DNA of 64,000 nucleotides from assembly GCA_945898275.1 (NCBI GenBank), contig CAMDHZ010000006.1, positions 100,092 through 164,091 on the forward strand, written 5' to 3'. The notes beneath the pieces are model-generated. The model did not search any database. It saw only the letters and a program-made list of their open reading frames with translations, and was not told where the DNA came from. The position numbers and the translations under genes are program-made. The DNA is from Chitinophaga pinensis. Lineage in GTDB: Bacteria > Bacteroidota > Bacteroidia > UKL13-3. This document shows positions 44,531 through 53,721 of the stretch, piece after piece; within the stretch, counting starts at the first letter, position 1, and each line of letters starts with the position of its first letter.

Positions 44531-45535
44531 ATGAACTTACACGAAATACTAAACCAACGCATTCTCATTCTCGATGGGGCCATGGGCACCATGATACAAC
44601 GGTATAACCTAGAGGAGGAAGATTTTAGAAATGAAGCTTTGAAGAACCATTCAAAGCCCCTCAAAGGCAATAACGATTTATTGAGCTTTACCCGTCCAGA
44701 TGTTATCAAGGCCATCCACCGCCAATATTTTGACGCAGGTGCGGATATCATTGAAACCAACACCTTCAGCGGCACCACTATTGCCCAAAACGATTATGAT
44801 TTGGGTCAGGAATGGGTAGATAAAATTAACTTTGAAAGTGCCAAAATTGCCCGAGAGGTTGCAGATGAAGTTACTGCTCTTAATCCAAATAAACCTCGTT
44901 TTGTAGCAGGTGCCATGGGGCCAACCAATAGAACTTTGTCTATTAGCCCAGATGTGAACGACCCTGGTTATCGAGCCATTCTATTTGATGAATTGGTATC
45001 GGCCTATAAACACCAAGCACGCAAGCTCATTGAAGGAGGAGTGGATATTATTTTGATCGAAACTATATTTGATACCCTCAATGCAAAAGCAGCTCTATTT
45101 GCGGTAGATGAGTTATTTGAAGAAATTGGAAAATCATATCCTATCATGATTTCTGGCACCATCACAGATGCTTCTGGCAGAACACTTTCGGGTCAAACCA
45201 CCGAAGCATTTTTGATTAGCATGCAACACATGCCTTTGCTTAGCATAGGTTTAAACTGCGCTTTGGGTGCAAGTGCATTGCGTCCATATTTGCAAGTGTT
45301 GAATAACAATGCGCCATTTTTTGTAAGTGCCTACCCAAATGCGGGTTTGCCTAATGAATTTGGCCAATACGACGAATCTCCTGCGCAAATGGCAGCGCAA
45401 GTAGAAGTCTTCTGCCAAGAAGGTTTGGTTAACATCCTTGGCGGTTGCTGCGGTACCACCCCAGATCATATAAAAGCAATTGCAGAAATGGCAGGGAGGT
45501 ATGAACCGAGGAAGCTGTTAGTCGATCGTCGATAG
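44531..45535 (+). CDS. metH: MetH N-terminal half: homocysteine S-methyltransferase domain
   Basis: The ATG at 44531 ([27 protein letters not shown]) is chosen because the earlier ATG at 44474 lies in a repeat. The 334 residues include [14 protein letters not shown] and the zinc-site segments GLNCALGAS and [11 protein letters not shown], covering the homocysteine-binding domain. The folate, cobalamin and reactivation domains are in a separate gene from 45982. The last residues (RKLLVDRR) are encoded by the repeat. Cobalamin-dependent methionine synthesis. Confidence 0.93.
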   Translation: MNLHEILNQRILILDGAMGTMIQRYNLEEEDFRNEALKNHSKPLKGNNDLLSFTRPDVIKAIHRQYFDAGADIIETNTFSGTTIAQNDYDLGQEWVDKINFESAKIAREVADEVTALNPNKPRFVAGAMGPTNRTLSISPDVNDPGYRAILFDELVSAYKHQARKLIEGGVDIILIETIFDTLNAKAALFAVDELFEEIGKSYPIMISGTITDASGRTLSGQTTEAFLISMQHMPLLSIGLNCALGASALRPYLQVLNNNAPFFVSAYPNAGLPNEFGQYDESPAQMAAQVEVFCQEGLVNILGGCCGTTPDHIKAIAEMAGRYEPRKLLVDRR

Positions 45536-45549
45536 ACCATAGACCATAG
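45529..45549. repeat. GATAGACCATAGACCATAG palindrome-family repeat, left of S23 gene
   Basis: Overlaps the stop of the N-terminal metH piece. It is an inverted relative of the CTATGGTCTATCGAC words at 44496 and 45945, and is followed by TAGCAAAAAGG, which is matched by TAGCAAAAGG just before the right copy. Confidence 0.7.
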
Positions 45550-45583
45550 CAAAAAGGATTAAGTTGAAAAAGATAAACTAGAG

Positions 45584-45931
45584 ATGTTTAAATTTGAGAA
45601 TTTAGAAGTTTGGAAAAAATCAATGCAACTTGTTGAATTGGTTGATGGGGTTACAAAAAAGTTTCCAAAGGAAGAGTTGTACATTTTAAGCTCTCAAATT
45701 AAAAGGGCATCCGATTCAATAGTCTTAAATATTGGAGAGGGGTCTCAAGGGCAGAGTAATCCTGAGTTTGCCAGATTTTTAAGTTTTTCAATTAGGTCTT
45801 GTATTGAAGTAGTGTGTTGTATTTATATCGCACAAACTAGAAAAATTATTTCAGAAGAGGATTTTAGAAAGATTTACAATGAATGCGAAATACTCATAAA
45901 AATGTTACAATCATTAAAGTCAAAATTATAA
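45584..45931 (+). CDS. Four-helix-bundle protein (S23 / 23S intervening-sequence family)
   Basis: The 115-residue protein begins FENLEVWKKSMQLVELVDGVTKKFP and includes LSSQIKRASDSIVLNIGEGSQGQSNPEFARFLSFSIRSCIEV, the signature of the S23/IVP four-helix bundles that often sit in rRNA intervening sequences or are inserted in gene arrays. Here it is inserted between the two metH pieces, flanked by related palindromic repeats and matching TAGCAAAAGG-type words, suggesting a mobile or repeat-associated passenger. Function unknown. Confidence 0.85.
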   Translation: MFKFENLEVWKKSMQLVELVDGVTKKFPKEELYILSSQIKRASDSIVLNIGEGSQGQSNPEFARFLSFSIRSCIEVVCCIYIAQTRKIISEEDFRKIYNECEILIKMLQSLKSKL

Positions 45932-45944
45932 AATAGCAAAAGGG

Positions 45945-45973
45945 CTATGGTCTATCGACCATGGACTATGGAC
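45945..45973. repeat. CTATGGTCTATCGACCATGG repeat, right of S23 gene
   Basis: Carries CTATGGTCTATCGAC followed by CATGGACTATGGAC; the first 15 bases match the copy at 44496-44510 exactly. It covers the alternative ATG at 45961. Confidence 0.75.
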
Positions 45974-45981
45974 AAATAACA

Positions 45982-48648
45982 ATGAACGATTTCACACTAA
46001 AACTAAGCGGCCTAGAGCCACTCGTAATTACTAAGGAAACTAATTTTGTGAATGTTGGTGAGCGAACCAATGTTACTGGGTCTAAAATGTTTTTGCGATT
46101 AATCAAAGAAGGAAACTTTGATGCTGCACTTGCTGTTGCACGCGAGCAAGTAGAAGGTGGTGCGCAAATCATCGACATTAACATGGACGAGGGAATGATT
46201 GATGGGGTAGAAGCCATGACGCGTTTCCTGAACCTAATCGCCTCCGAGCCTGATATTTCTCGAGTACCCGTGATGATAGATTCCTCTAAATGGGTAATTA
46301 TTGAAGCAGGTTTAAAATGCGTGCAAGGAAAATGCGTAGTTAACTCAATCTCGCTAAAAGGTGGCGAAGCCGAGTTTATTCAGCAAGCTAGAACCATCAA
46401 GCGTTTTGGTGCTGCTGTAATTGTGATGCTTTTTGATGAGGTTGGTCAGGCAGATAACTTTGAAAGACGTATTGAAATTGCAGAGAGAGCTTACAGAATC
46501 CTAACAGAAATAGTTAAGTTTCCAGCAGGAGATATCATTTTTGATCCAAATATCTTTCCAGTGGCAACCGGAATGGAAGAGCATCGCAGAAATGCCATCG
46601 ACTATTTTAGAGGCAGCAAATGGATTGTAGAAAATCTACCAGGCGCCAAAATTAGCGGTGGTGTAAGTAATGTGTCTTTCTCTTTTAGGGGCAACGACAA
46701 AGTGCGTGAAGCCATGCACTCTGCCTTCTTGTATCATGGTATCCAAAACGGAATGACCATGGGAATCGTAAATCCGAGTCAGCTAGAGGTGTACGACCAA
46801 ATAGACAAAGACCTTTTGGAGTATGTTGAAGACGTTTTATTAGATAGAAAAGATGATGCCACAGAGCGCCTGTTAGAATATGCAGAAAAAGTTAAAGGAA
46901 AAGGAAAAGAAAAAGTAATTGACCTTGAATGGCGCAACGCACCAGTGGCAGAAAGATTGAGTAATGCTTTGGTAAAAGGAATTGTTGAATTTATTGATGA
47001 AGATACCGAAGAAGCGCGTAAGCAATTTGCCAGACCTTTAGAGGTAATTGAAGGTCCGCTGATGGCAGGTATGAATATCGTTGGAGATTTGTTTGGTTCA
47101 GGAAAAATGTTTCTTCCGCAAGTGGTAAAGAGCGCCAGGGTAATGAAAAAAGCTGTTGCCTATCTAATGCCATATATGGAAGAAGAAAAGCGCAAATCTG
47201 GAGACAAAAGCACCTCTCAAGGTAAAATCCTTATGGCTACGGTAAAAGGTGATGTGCATGATATTGGAAAGAACATCGTGGGTGTGGTATTAGCTTGTAA
47301 TAATTTTGAAATTATTGACATTGGCGTAATGGTGCCAGCAGAGAAAATACTTGAAGCAGCAATCCGCGAAAATGTGCAAGTAATAGGGTTAAGTGGTTTA
47401 ATTACCCCAAGCTTAGACGAAATGGTTTATGTAGCCAAAGAGATGGAGCGACTTGGCATGAAAATCCCATTGCTAATAGGAGGTGCAACAACTTCTAGAG
47501 CGCATACTGCTGTTAAGATAGACCCAGTGTATAGCGGCCCGGTTATTCATGTATTAGATGCCAGTAAGAGTGTACCTGTTGCACAGAACTTTATCAGTCC
47601 AGATTTGATTGCACCTGCTACTGCAAAGTATAAAGCCGAGTATGAGCAATTTAGAATAGATTATAAAAACAGACGCAAGGACAAAAATTTTGTAACCCTA
47701 GAAAAGGCAAGGGCTCATAAACCTAAACTAAGTTTTGACAACTTGGTTACGCCAAGCTTTTTGGGAACCATGGTGTTTGAAGATTTTCCATTAGAGAAGT
47801 TACGTGAACGCATTGATTGGACGCCTTTCTTTTTAACATGGGAATTGGCAGGAAGGTACCCAGCCATTTTAGATGATAAGGTAGTAGGAGTTGAAGCAAC
47901 AAAATTGTTTAAGGACGCCAACAACTTATTGGATAAAGTAATTGCAGAAAAATTACTTACAGCCAAAGCTGTGGTAGGATTTTATGAAGCAAACGCACAG
48001 GGCGACGATGTTTTGGTTCAAACCGAAAATGGCACACAAACCTTTAGCTTTTTACGCCAACAAAATGAAAAGGCTGCCGACCAACCCTACCATTGTTTGG
48101 CAGATTATGTGGCACCAGCAGAGATAGGTAAGAAAGACCATATTGGCTTTTTTGCAGTAACCGCAGGCATTGGCATAGAGCCTTTGATTGAAGCCTTTGA
48201 AAAAGATCATGACGATTATAACAGCATTATGATAAAGGCTGTGGCAGATAGATTGGCTGAGGCAATGGCAGAAAAAATGCACGAATTGGTGCGCAAAGAA
48301 CTATGGGGTTTTGCCAAAGATGAGCAGTTGAGCAACGATGATATCATTCGAGAAAAGTATGATAGCATTCGCCCAGCGCCAGGATATCCTGCTTGCCCAG
48401 ACCATACCGAGAAGCGTAAGTTGTTTGATTTGCTAAAGGTTGAAGACAAGGTAGGAATAACACTTACCGAAAATTTTGCCATGTATCCAACAGCGGCGGT
48501 AAGTGGATTTTATTTTGCACATCCAGAGAGCAAGTATTTTGCAGTGGGTAAAATTCAAAAAGACCAAGTAGAAGAGTATGCTAAGCGCAAAGGAGAGTCA
48601 ATTGAATATGTAGAAAAATGGTTAGCTCCAAACCTTAGTTACGAATAA
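45982..48648 (+). CDS. metH: MetH C-terminal half: folate, cobalamin and reactivation domains
   Basis: The ATG at 45982 ([15 protein letters not shown]) is preferred over 45961, which falls in a repeat. The 888 residues show the pterin-binding start [14 protein letters not shown], then the cobalamin module with [26 protein letters not shown] (the DxHxxG lower ligand motif), and the AdoMet-binding reactivation domain with [15 protein letters not shown]. With the N-terminal piece at 44531 it makes a complete B12-dependent methionine synthase in two chains. One iterated word copy is at 48015. Confidence 0.95.
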   Translation: MNDFTLKLSGLEPLVITKETNFVNVGERTNVTGSKMFLRLIKEGNFDAALAVAREQVEGGAQIIDINMDEGMIDGVEAMTRFLNLIASEPDISRVPVMIDSSKWVIIEAGLKCVQGKCVVNSISLKGGEAEFIQQARTIKRFGAAVIVMLFDEVGQADNFERRIEIAERAYRILTEIVKFPAGDIIFDPNIFPVATGMEEHRRNAIDYFRGSKWIVENLPGAKISGGVSNVSFSFRGNDKVREAMHSAFLYHGIQNGMTMGIVNPSQLEVYDQIDKDLLEYVEDVLLDRKDDATERLLEYAEKVKGKGKEKVIDLEWRNAPVAERLSNALVKGIVEFIDEDTEEARKQFARPLEVIEGPLMAGMNIVGDLFGSGKMFLPQVVKSARVMKKAVAYLMPYMEEEKRKSGDKSTSQGKILMATVKGDVHDIGKNIVGVVLACNNFEIIDIGVMVPAEKILEAAIRENVQVIGLSGLITPSLDEMVYVAKEMERLGMKIPLLIGGATTSRAHTAVKIDPVYSGPVIHVLDASKSVPVAQNFISPDLIAPATAKYKAEYEQFRIDYKNRRKDKNFVTLEKARAHKPKLSFDNLVTPSFLGTMVFEDFPLEKLRERIDWTPFFLTWELAGRYPAILDDKVVGVEATKLFKDANNLLDKVIAEKLLTAKAVVGFYEANAQGDDVLVQTENGTQTFSFLRQQNEKAADQPYHCLADYVAPAEIGKKDHIGFFAVTAGIGIEPLIEAFEKDHDDYNSIMIKAVADRLAEAMAEKMHELVRKELWGFAKDEQLSNDDIIREKYDSIRPAPGYPACPDHTEKRKLFDLLKVEDKVGITLTENFAMYPTAAVSGFYFAHPESKYFAVGKIQKDQVEEYAKRKGESIEYVEKWLAPNLSYE

Positions 48649-48687
48649 CATTCTGTTAGTCTGAACCAGATTTTTATTTGCAATTAA

Positions 48688-48733
48688 CCCAGAAATATGA
48701 AAGTTCAACTTTCATATTTCGGGAATAATTTTT
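48688..48733 (+). terminator. Intrinsic terminator after metH
   Basis: CCC-GAAATATGAAAG (48688-48703, one bulged A) pairs with CTTTCATATTTCGGG (48709-48723) around TTCAA, then AATAATTTTTC. It closes the metH transcript. Confidence 0.75.
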
Positions 48734-48799
48734 CATTATTATAATTTTTCAAACAACTCAATTAGTTTAGGAAGTCAATATTTAGACTGCTTTTTTGTC

Positions 48800-48830
48800 T
48801 TTGTGTTGCGGCTTCATTTAGTTATTTTTG
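48800..48830 (+). promoter_or_regulatory. Bacteroidota-type promoter of asnS
   Basis: TTTG at 48800-48803 and TATTTTTG (consensus TAnnTTTG) at 48823-48830, 19 bp apart, as in the -33/-7 promoters of this phylum. Transcription from it would exclude the GTG at 48803 as a start codon. Confidence 0.6.
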
Positions 48831-48865
48831 CCCCTCAAATTAAATTACAAAAGGAGTATTTTGTT

Positions 48866-50389
48866 GTGCAAAAATATTTAATCAAAGATTTAGAAAGCTA
48901 TGAAGGCCAGTTGGTTACTTTATCTGGCTGGGCTAGCAATAAAAGAGAAAGCAAAGGACTTGTTTTCATTGTGCTAAGAGATGGTACTGGCTGGTGCCAA
49001 TGTGTGGTGAGCGCAGATACAGTTAATGAATCTAATTTTGAAGCTGCTAGAAGTGTTAGCTTGGAGTCGTCTCTTACCCTCACAGGTAAAGTGGTAAAAG
49101 ACGAACGCCAAATGGGAGGCTTCGAAATTCAAGTTACTGAGCTCACAACCATTGGGGAGGCAATAGATTACCCAATTGCTAAAAAAGAGCATGGGGTAGA
49201 TTTCTTAATGGACAAACGCCACTTGTGGTTGCGCTCGCAACGTCAGTGGGCCATCATGAAAATCCGTAACCAAATTATCTTCTCCATTCATGAGTTTTTT
49301 CAACAAGAAGGTTTTGTGCAAATGGACGCTCCTTTGTTTACTGGAAATGCCTGCGAAGGAACCAGCAATCTTTTTGAAACAGATTTCTATGGAGACCCTG
49401 CTTATTTAAGTCAGAGTGGACAACTCTACGGTGAAGCAATGGCCTTTGCCATGGGAAAAATTTATACTTTCGGTCCAACCTTTAGAGCAGAAAAATCTAA
49501 AACTCGCCGCCACCTAAGTGAATTTTGGATGATAGAGCCTGAGATGATGTTCTATGATATTTTTGATAACATGGACCTCATCGAAAACTTCTTACGATTT
49601 GTGGTGGGCAAAGTGCTTACAAATTGTGAAAAGGAGTTAGCTATAATTGATAGGGATACAGAGGTATTAAAAAACATTGTTAAACCTTTTCCTCGACTTA
49701 CCTACGACGAAGCTGTTCGCATCATCAAAGGGGAACAAGATGTAAATGGAAAAAATTCTATTCTTACCTTAGAGTCTGATTTGGCTTTGGTTCAAACCAG
49801 AATAACTGCAGTAGAAACTGAAATTGCCGAGCGCGAAGAAAAGATTAAAACGCCTGGCATGAAGAAAGGCGAAATTGGCTTTAACCAAGCTCAAGTTGAT
49901 AAATTAAAACATGAGTTAGGAGATTTAGAAGAGCAAGCCAGAAACATTCCTCAGTGGTTAAATAGTGCTAGAAACTTTAAGTATGGCAGTGATTTGGGCG
50001 GTAGCGATGAAACCGTAATTACTCGTTTGTTTGATGTGCCAATTATGGTTTATAACTGGCCGCATGAAGTGAAAGCCTTCTATTTAAAACGCGATCCAGA
50101 TAATGATAAATTTGCCAGAGGAGTTGATGTTTTGGCTCCTGAAGGATACGGAGAAATTGTTGGCGGTGGTGAGCGTGAGACCAATGTGCAATTGCTAACC
50201 GATAAAATTAATGAACACCAATTGCCTATGGAGGCATTTGAATGGTATTTAGATTTGCGAAGATATGGAACTGTGCCACATGCTGGCTTTGGCCTTGGCT
50301 TGGAGAGATTGGTTACTTGGTTGTGCAAATTGCCACATGTTAGAGAGAGTATTCCGTTCCCTAGAATGTATGGAAGGTTGCTTCCTTAA
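48866..50389 (+). CDS. asnS: Asparaginyl-tRNA synthetase with a coiled-coil insertion
   Basis: The GTG at 48866 has an AAGGAG site 9 bp upstream (48851-48856) and follows the promoter, so it replaces the far GTG at 48803; the product is 507 residues. It has the OB-fold start (LVTLSGWASNKRESKGLVFIVLRDG), class II motif 2 (FGPTFRAEKSKTRRHLSEFWMIEPE) and motif 3 (GFGLGLERLVTWL). About 50-60 residues of charged helix (roughly VQTRITAVETEIAEREEK to DLEEQARNIPQWL) are inserted before motif 3, compared with the usual 466-470 residues. Its stop overlaps the next start (TAATG). Confidence 0.94.
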   Translation: MQKYLIKDLESYEGQLVTLSGWASNKRESKGLVFIVLRDGTGWCQCVVSADTVNESNFEAARSVSLESSLTLTGKVVKDERQMGGFEIQVTELTTIGEAIDYPIAKKEHGVDFLMDKRHLWLRSQRQWAIMKIRNQIIFSIHEFFQQEGFVQMDAPLFTGNACEGTSNLFETDFYGDPAYLSQSGQLYGEAMAFAMGKIYTFGPTFRAEKSKTRRHLSEFWMIEPEMMFYDIFDNMDLIENFLRFVVGKVLTNCEKELAIIDRDTEVLKNIVKPFPRLTYDEAVRIIKGEQDVNGKNSILTLESDLALVQTRITAVETEIAEREEKIKTPGMKKGEIGFNQAQVDKLKHELGDLEEQARNIPQWLNSARNFKYGSDLGGSDETVITRLFDVPIMVYNWPHEVKAFYLKRDPDNDKFARGVDVLAPEGYGEIVGGGERETNVQLLTDKINEHQLPMEAFEWYLDLRRYGTVPHAGFGLGLERLVTWLCKLPHVRESIPFPRMYGRLLP

Positions 50390-51534
50390 TGCTCAAATCT
50401 AGAGACTATAAGAACTTTTTGCTACTTAGTTTTTTTGTAGCTTTTTTCGGTTTGAACCTATATGCCCAGCAGAAAAGTAAGTTGGAGAAGCTGGTGGATA
50501 AGGTTTATAAAATTGTAGAAGGTGATTCCGCTAAACCTAAAAGCAAATACTTTTTTGTTATTCCTATGTGGGGTGTTTCTCCCGAGACAGGCATTAAATT
50601 AGGGGTAAGTGCTGGCTATGTTTTTAAATTGGATGAGGATAGTTTAACTCGTCCTTCCTTGGTAAAGCTAAATACTAGCTATACATCCAAGAAGCAATTT
50701 AATCTGCGACCATTTGCTGATGTGTATTTTAAAAACAATCAATACAACCTAAAAGCACAGTATATTTTTAATGATTTTAATGAGAGGTATTGGGGAATTG
50801 GCAGTCTTGCTTCTGATTCGTCTGAGAATTATGATTTTAACCAGCATAGAATTAATGTAAGATTAACTAAGCAAATTATTAGAAACCTTTTTTTAGGGCC
50901 ACAAATACTTTATGAAAAATTATATAACATTAAATTTTCTGAGCAAAGCGAAGCCCCAGAGAGTAAGGTTTATGGCATAAATGGTTATGAGGTTTTTGGT
51001 GCTGGTTTAGCATTAGCATTCGACAATAGAAATAATGTGTATTCTCCAAGTCAGGGCGCCTATTTAGAATTGAGCAACTTCTTTTTTTACCATAATCGTT
51101 TTTCAGATTTTCGGTTTGATGCTATTTCAATTGATTTACGCAAGTATTTTCCGATAGGAAAGGAGAATGTATTTGCCCTTCAAGGGGTAGCAGCTTTTAA
51201 TGCCGGAGAAGTGCCTTATAGACAAATGGGAACAATTGGAAGTGAAAACTATATGAGAGGGTATTATCAAGGCAGATTTAGAGATAACCATATGCTTACC
51301 CTTCAAAGCGAATTTAGGTTTAAAATTTGGGGCCCACTAAATGGGGCTGCTTTTGTTGGTGCAGGTAATGTTGCCAATGAAGTTAAAAATCTTAGCCAAA
51401 ATGTAAAACCCAATTATGGGATAGGAATAAGAGGGCTTATTATTCGTAAAGAGAAAATGAGTGCCCGCCTTGATTTAGGCTTTGGCGAAGGAAAGATTAG
51501 AGGTTTTTACTTCACCATGTTAGAAGCTTTTTAA
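50389..51534 (+). CDS. BamA/TamA-type outer-membrane barrel
   Basis: The 381 residues open with a signal-like segment (KNFLLLSFFVAFFGLNLYAQ), then a barrel with the BamA-family segments FVIPMWGVSPETGIKLGVSAGY, LALAFDNRNNVYSPSQGAYLE and YMRGYYQGRFRD (lid-loop style). POTRA domains are missing or very short, so it is like the small surface-antigen (bac_surface_Ag) proteins. The ATG overlaps the asnS stop by one base. The 3' end overlaps the converging DUF5522 gene by 4 bp. Confidence 0.82.
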   Translation: MLKSRDYKNFLLLSFFVAFFGLNLYAQQKSKLEKLVDKVYKIVEGDSAKPKSKYFFVIPMWGVSPETGIKLGVSAGYVFKLDEDSLTRPSLVKLNTSYTSKKQFNLRPFADVYFKNNQYNLKAQYIFNDFNERYWGIGSLASDSSENYDFNQHRINVRLTKQIIRNLFLGPQILYEKLYNIKFSEQSEAPESKVYGINGYEVFGAGLALAFDNRNNVYSPSQGAYLELSNFFFYHNRFSDFRFDAISIDLRKYFPIGKENVFALQGVAAFNAGEVPYRQMGTIGSENYMRGYYQGRFRDNHMLTLQSEFRFKIWGPLNGAAFVGAGNVANEVKNLSQNVKPNYGIGIRGLIIRKEKMSARLDLGFGEGKIRGFYFTMLEAF

Positions 51535-51710
51535 GCCTTTTTTCTTTTATAGGGGCAATGCCTGCAACCATTGGTGCAACAGTATCCACGCGCTAAGTGA
51601 TAGGCTGCTGTAAATACCATAAAGCCATTTTCAAAATAGTAGTGCACCCCTTGCACCAACTCATTTTTCTTTATTGGTTTATTTGTATCTGTTGGTTCAA
51701 CCCTGCTCAT
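51531..51710 (-). CDS. Small DUF5522 cysteine-rich protein
   Basis: A 59-residue gene shorter than the usual cut-off. It reads MSRVEPTDTNKPIKKNE, then HYYFENGFMVFTAAYHLARGYCC and TNGCRHCPYKRKKA, the DUF5522 pattern (YYFENG-FTAAYHL-RGYCC-GC-HCPY). Four cysteines within about ten residues suggest a small metal site. Its ATG overlaps the stop of the propeller lipoprotein gene (ATGA), so it is the last gene of the cobalamin-riboswitch operon. Confidence 0.85.
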   Translation of the reverse strand: MSRVEPTDTNKPIKKNELVQGVHYYFENGFMVFTAAYHLARGYCCTNGCRHCPYKRKKA

Positions 51711-52777
51711 TTTATCAAGAATGAAGATGTATTAATGCCTGCTCTAAAACTTTTGATGTACTTGCCATTTTCATCATAAATCAATATCTCACTTTTTTGA
51801 ACATAGTCTTTAGCATCTGTTATCAGAATTTGTTTTTGATAACTATCATATCCCAATCCATAAAATGTTCTTCCATTAGATGGAATAAAGGCAGCAATTG
51901 GTTTTGTGCTGCCATTAATGGGCATGCTCCAAATATCTTGAACCAACCAAAATAACTTGTCTTTTGTTTCATTCATCACAAGTTTAATGGGCAAATTTCC
52001 CATCCCCAATCCAATGGTTTTTTCAATGCTATTTTGTGTTAAAGATAGGCAATGCAATTGGGCCTCAACCTTGTTGCTTCCAGTTGCATTTCCTGTAGTC
52101 AATACCCAAAGCTTATTGGTTTTATCTAAGACCAAACTAATGGCGCCATACCCAATAAAAATGCTGTCAGAAAGCATATTGGTTTTGGTGTCTATAACAT
52201 ACAAGTAGCTTTGGTATTTATTGCAAACAAAAACTTTTTCCCCATACATTAACATCTCCTCTGTCCAGCCAGAACAAGCAATTTTGCCACTCACTTGAAG
52301 TGTACTTAAATTTACAATGCTAAGGTTGTTATCATACAAATCACTCACATATGCAGATTGTGAATTGATGGGTAACATAAACCTTGGAGAACGCAGCCCC
52401 ATGATGCTGCCTTCCGATTTAAAACTATGCTTGTTAATAATTTCAATTTTCCCAGAATTGTTAAGCACTAAGTAAATCTTGTCTCCCCAAATGCACATGG
52501 ACTGCAATACATCACCTAAAGGTTTTTGGTTTACTGTTCTGTAAACATCTTCATACAGTGTTCCTGTTTTGTTATCCTTAAAGCTTAGTGTTGCATTTCC
52601 CCATTGAAAATTTCCTTCGCTCCCTATAAGCATACCTTGGCTTAAGCTATCGCCCGGAACTGCTTTGGGTGTTTCACTTGGTGTTTTATCACAGGCACTA
52701 AATACCATACTTAAGCCCGCTAAAAGTAGCAGACTTAAGTATGTAAATTTATTTTTTCGTGCAGTTGTTAGCACCAT
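51707..52777 (-). CDS. YncE-like beta-propeller lipoprotein (BtuG-like candidate)
   Basis: The lipobox MVFSAC places lipidation at Cys29 of 356 residues. Blade repeats are visible: LQSMCIWGDKIYLVLNNSGKIEIINKH, SAYVSDLYDNNLSIVNLSTLQVSGKI, EKVFVCNKYQSYLYVIDTKTN and KLWVLTTGN, as in YncE/DUF5074 propellers. In gut Bacteroides the surface B12 captor BtuG is a propeller lipoprotein; by operon position this one could be a counterpart, but that is inference. The gene overlaps its neighbours at both ends. Confidence 0.8.
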   Translation of the reverse strand: MVLTTARKNKFTYLSLLLLAGLSMVFSACDKTPSETPKAVPGDSLSQGMLIGSEGNFQWGNATLSFKDNKTGTLYEDVYRTVNQKPLGDVLQSMCIWGDKIYLVLNNSGKIEIINKHSFKSEGSIMGLRSPRFMLPINSQSAYVSDLYDNNLSIVNLSTLQVSGKIACSGWTEEMLMYGEKVFVCNKYQSYLYVIDTKTNMLSDSIFIGYGAISLVLDKTNKLWVLTTGNATGSNKVEAQLHCLSLTQNSIEKTIGLGMGNLPIKLVMNETKDKLFWLVQDIWSMPINGSTKPIAAFIPSNGRTFYGLGYDSYQKQILITDAKDYVQKSEILIYDENGKYIKSFRAGINTSSFLIK

Positions 52778-53721
52778 TATTGTTTAATTATTTTTTGGCT
52801 ATAGTTTCCTTTTTCGGTTTGAACCAAAAGCAAATATACACCCGAAGTTAGCTCTCCTACCTTGATTTCTTTGCCAATAGAAGTAGCTACAAGGCTTCCT
52901 TGTAAGTTATAAATTTGAAGGCTAACTTCATTGGCTACAACATCTACTTTTAAGTTTTCGGTAGCAGGATTTGGATAAGCAGTTACAGCTAAGGCTTGCT
53001 TGTTTTCGTTTAATCCAACCGGAACTTGTGCTAGCTTGTCCATGCAAAAGTAAACAGGCGTGTTAATGCCGAAATCTCCAGTGTCAGAAGAAGCAAAGTT
53101 AAAACCTAAACTGTCCACCATACCCATTTCACTTAAGTCAACATAGGTCCACGATTTAATAATATAATCCTTAGAATTATCGCTGTTTCTATAATCTGCT
53201 AGGTAAAACTCAATGGCAGTATCTGCAGGGTTTCCGCCGTTTTTCCAGCCACTAATAATCACCTTAAGAAAATCTGGGTCATTGCCAGTGGCACCACCAA
53301 ATTTCTTAGAGAATTGGCTGCCGTCTTTCATATCGTAATAGGCATACGTAGTATTGCAAATAAAGAAACTTGCAAGCGGATAGCTCGCATTCATGCGCAC
53401 CTTAGCATCTCCATAAACCACTGCATACTGCTCAGATTGGTAGCCGCCACCAGCAACACTTGCATATTGATTCATGAACCCCTTGGTTACCGAATCTTTA
53501 ATGTTAGAAACAGCAAAGCCTCCCCAGCTCTCAAAGCCAAAGGCTGTGTCGTATTCATTTACAAAAAAGTTTGGTCCACTGTTAAAACCGCCCTTCCAAT
53601 CGCTGCCATTGTAATACCCTTTAGTGGGTAAAGCGAGGTCTTCAAAGTTGGAGATTTGTGCTAAAGCCTGTGTACAAATGAGCAAGGCAATGCTCAATAA
53701 TGTGGTAATTGTTTTTGTCAT
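52777..53721 (-). CDS. DUF4465 surface protein with T9SS sorting domain
   Basis: The 314 residues have a signal peptide (TKTITTLLSIALLICTQALAQ), a DUF4465 domain (ISNFEDLALPTKGYYNGSD, WGGFAVSNIKDS, ASFFICNTTYAYYDMKDGS) and a T9SS sorting domain at the end (AYPNPATENLKVDV to GNYSQKIIKQ). DUF4465 genes commonly accompany BtuB-like receptors in this phylum, so a role in surface capture of cobalamin is likely. It overlaps the receptor gene by 4 bp and the propeller gene by 1 bp. Confidence 0.85.
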   Translation of the reverse strand: MTKTITTLLSIALLICTQALAQISNFEDLALPTKGYYNGSDWKGGFNSGPNFFVNEYDTAFGFESWGGFAVSNIKDSVTKGFMNQYASVAGGGYQSEQYAVVYGDAKVRMNASYPLASFFICNTTYAYYDMKDGSQFSKKFGGATGNDPDFLKVIISGWKNGGNPADTAIEFYLADYRNSDNSKDYIIKSWTYVDLSEMGMVDSLGFNFASSDTGDFGINTPVYFCMDKLAQVPVGLNENKQALAVTAYPNPATENLKVDVVANEVSLQIYNLQGSLVATSIGKEIKVGELTSGVYLLLVQTEKGNYSQKIIKQ

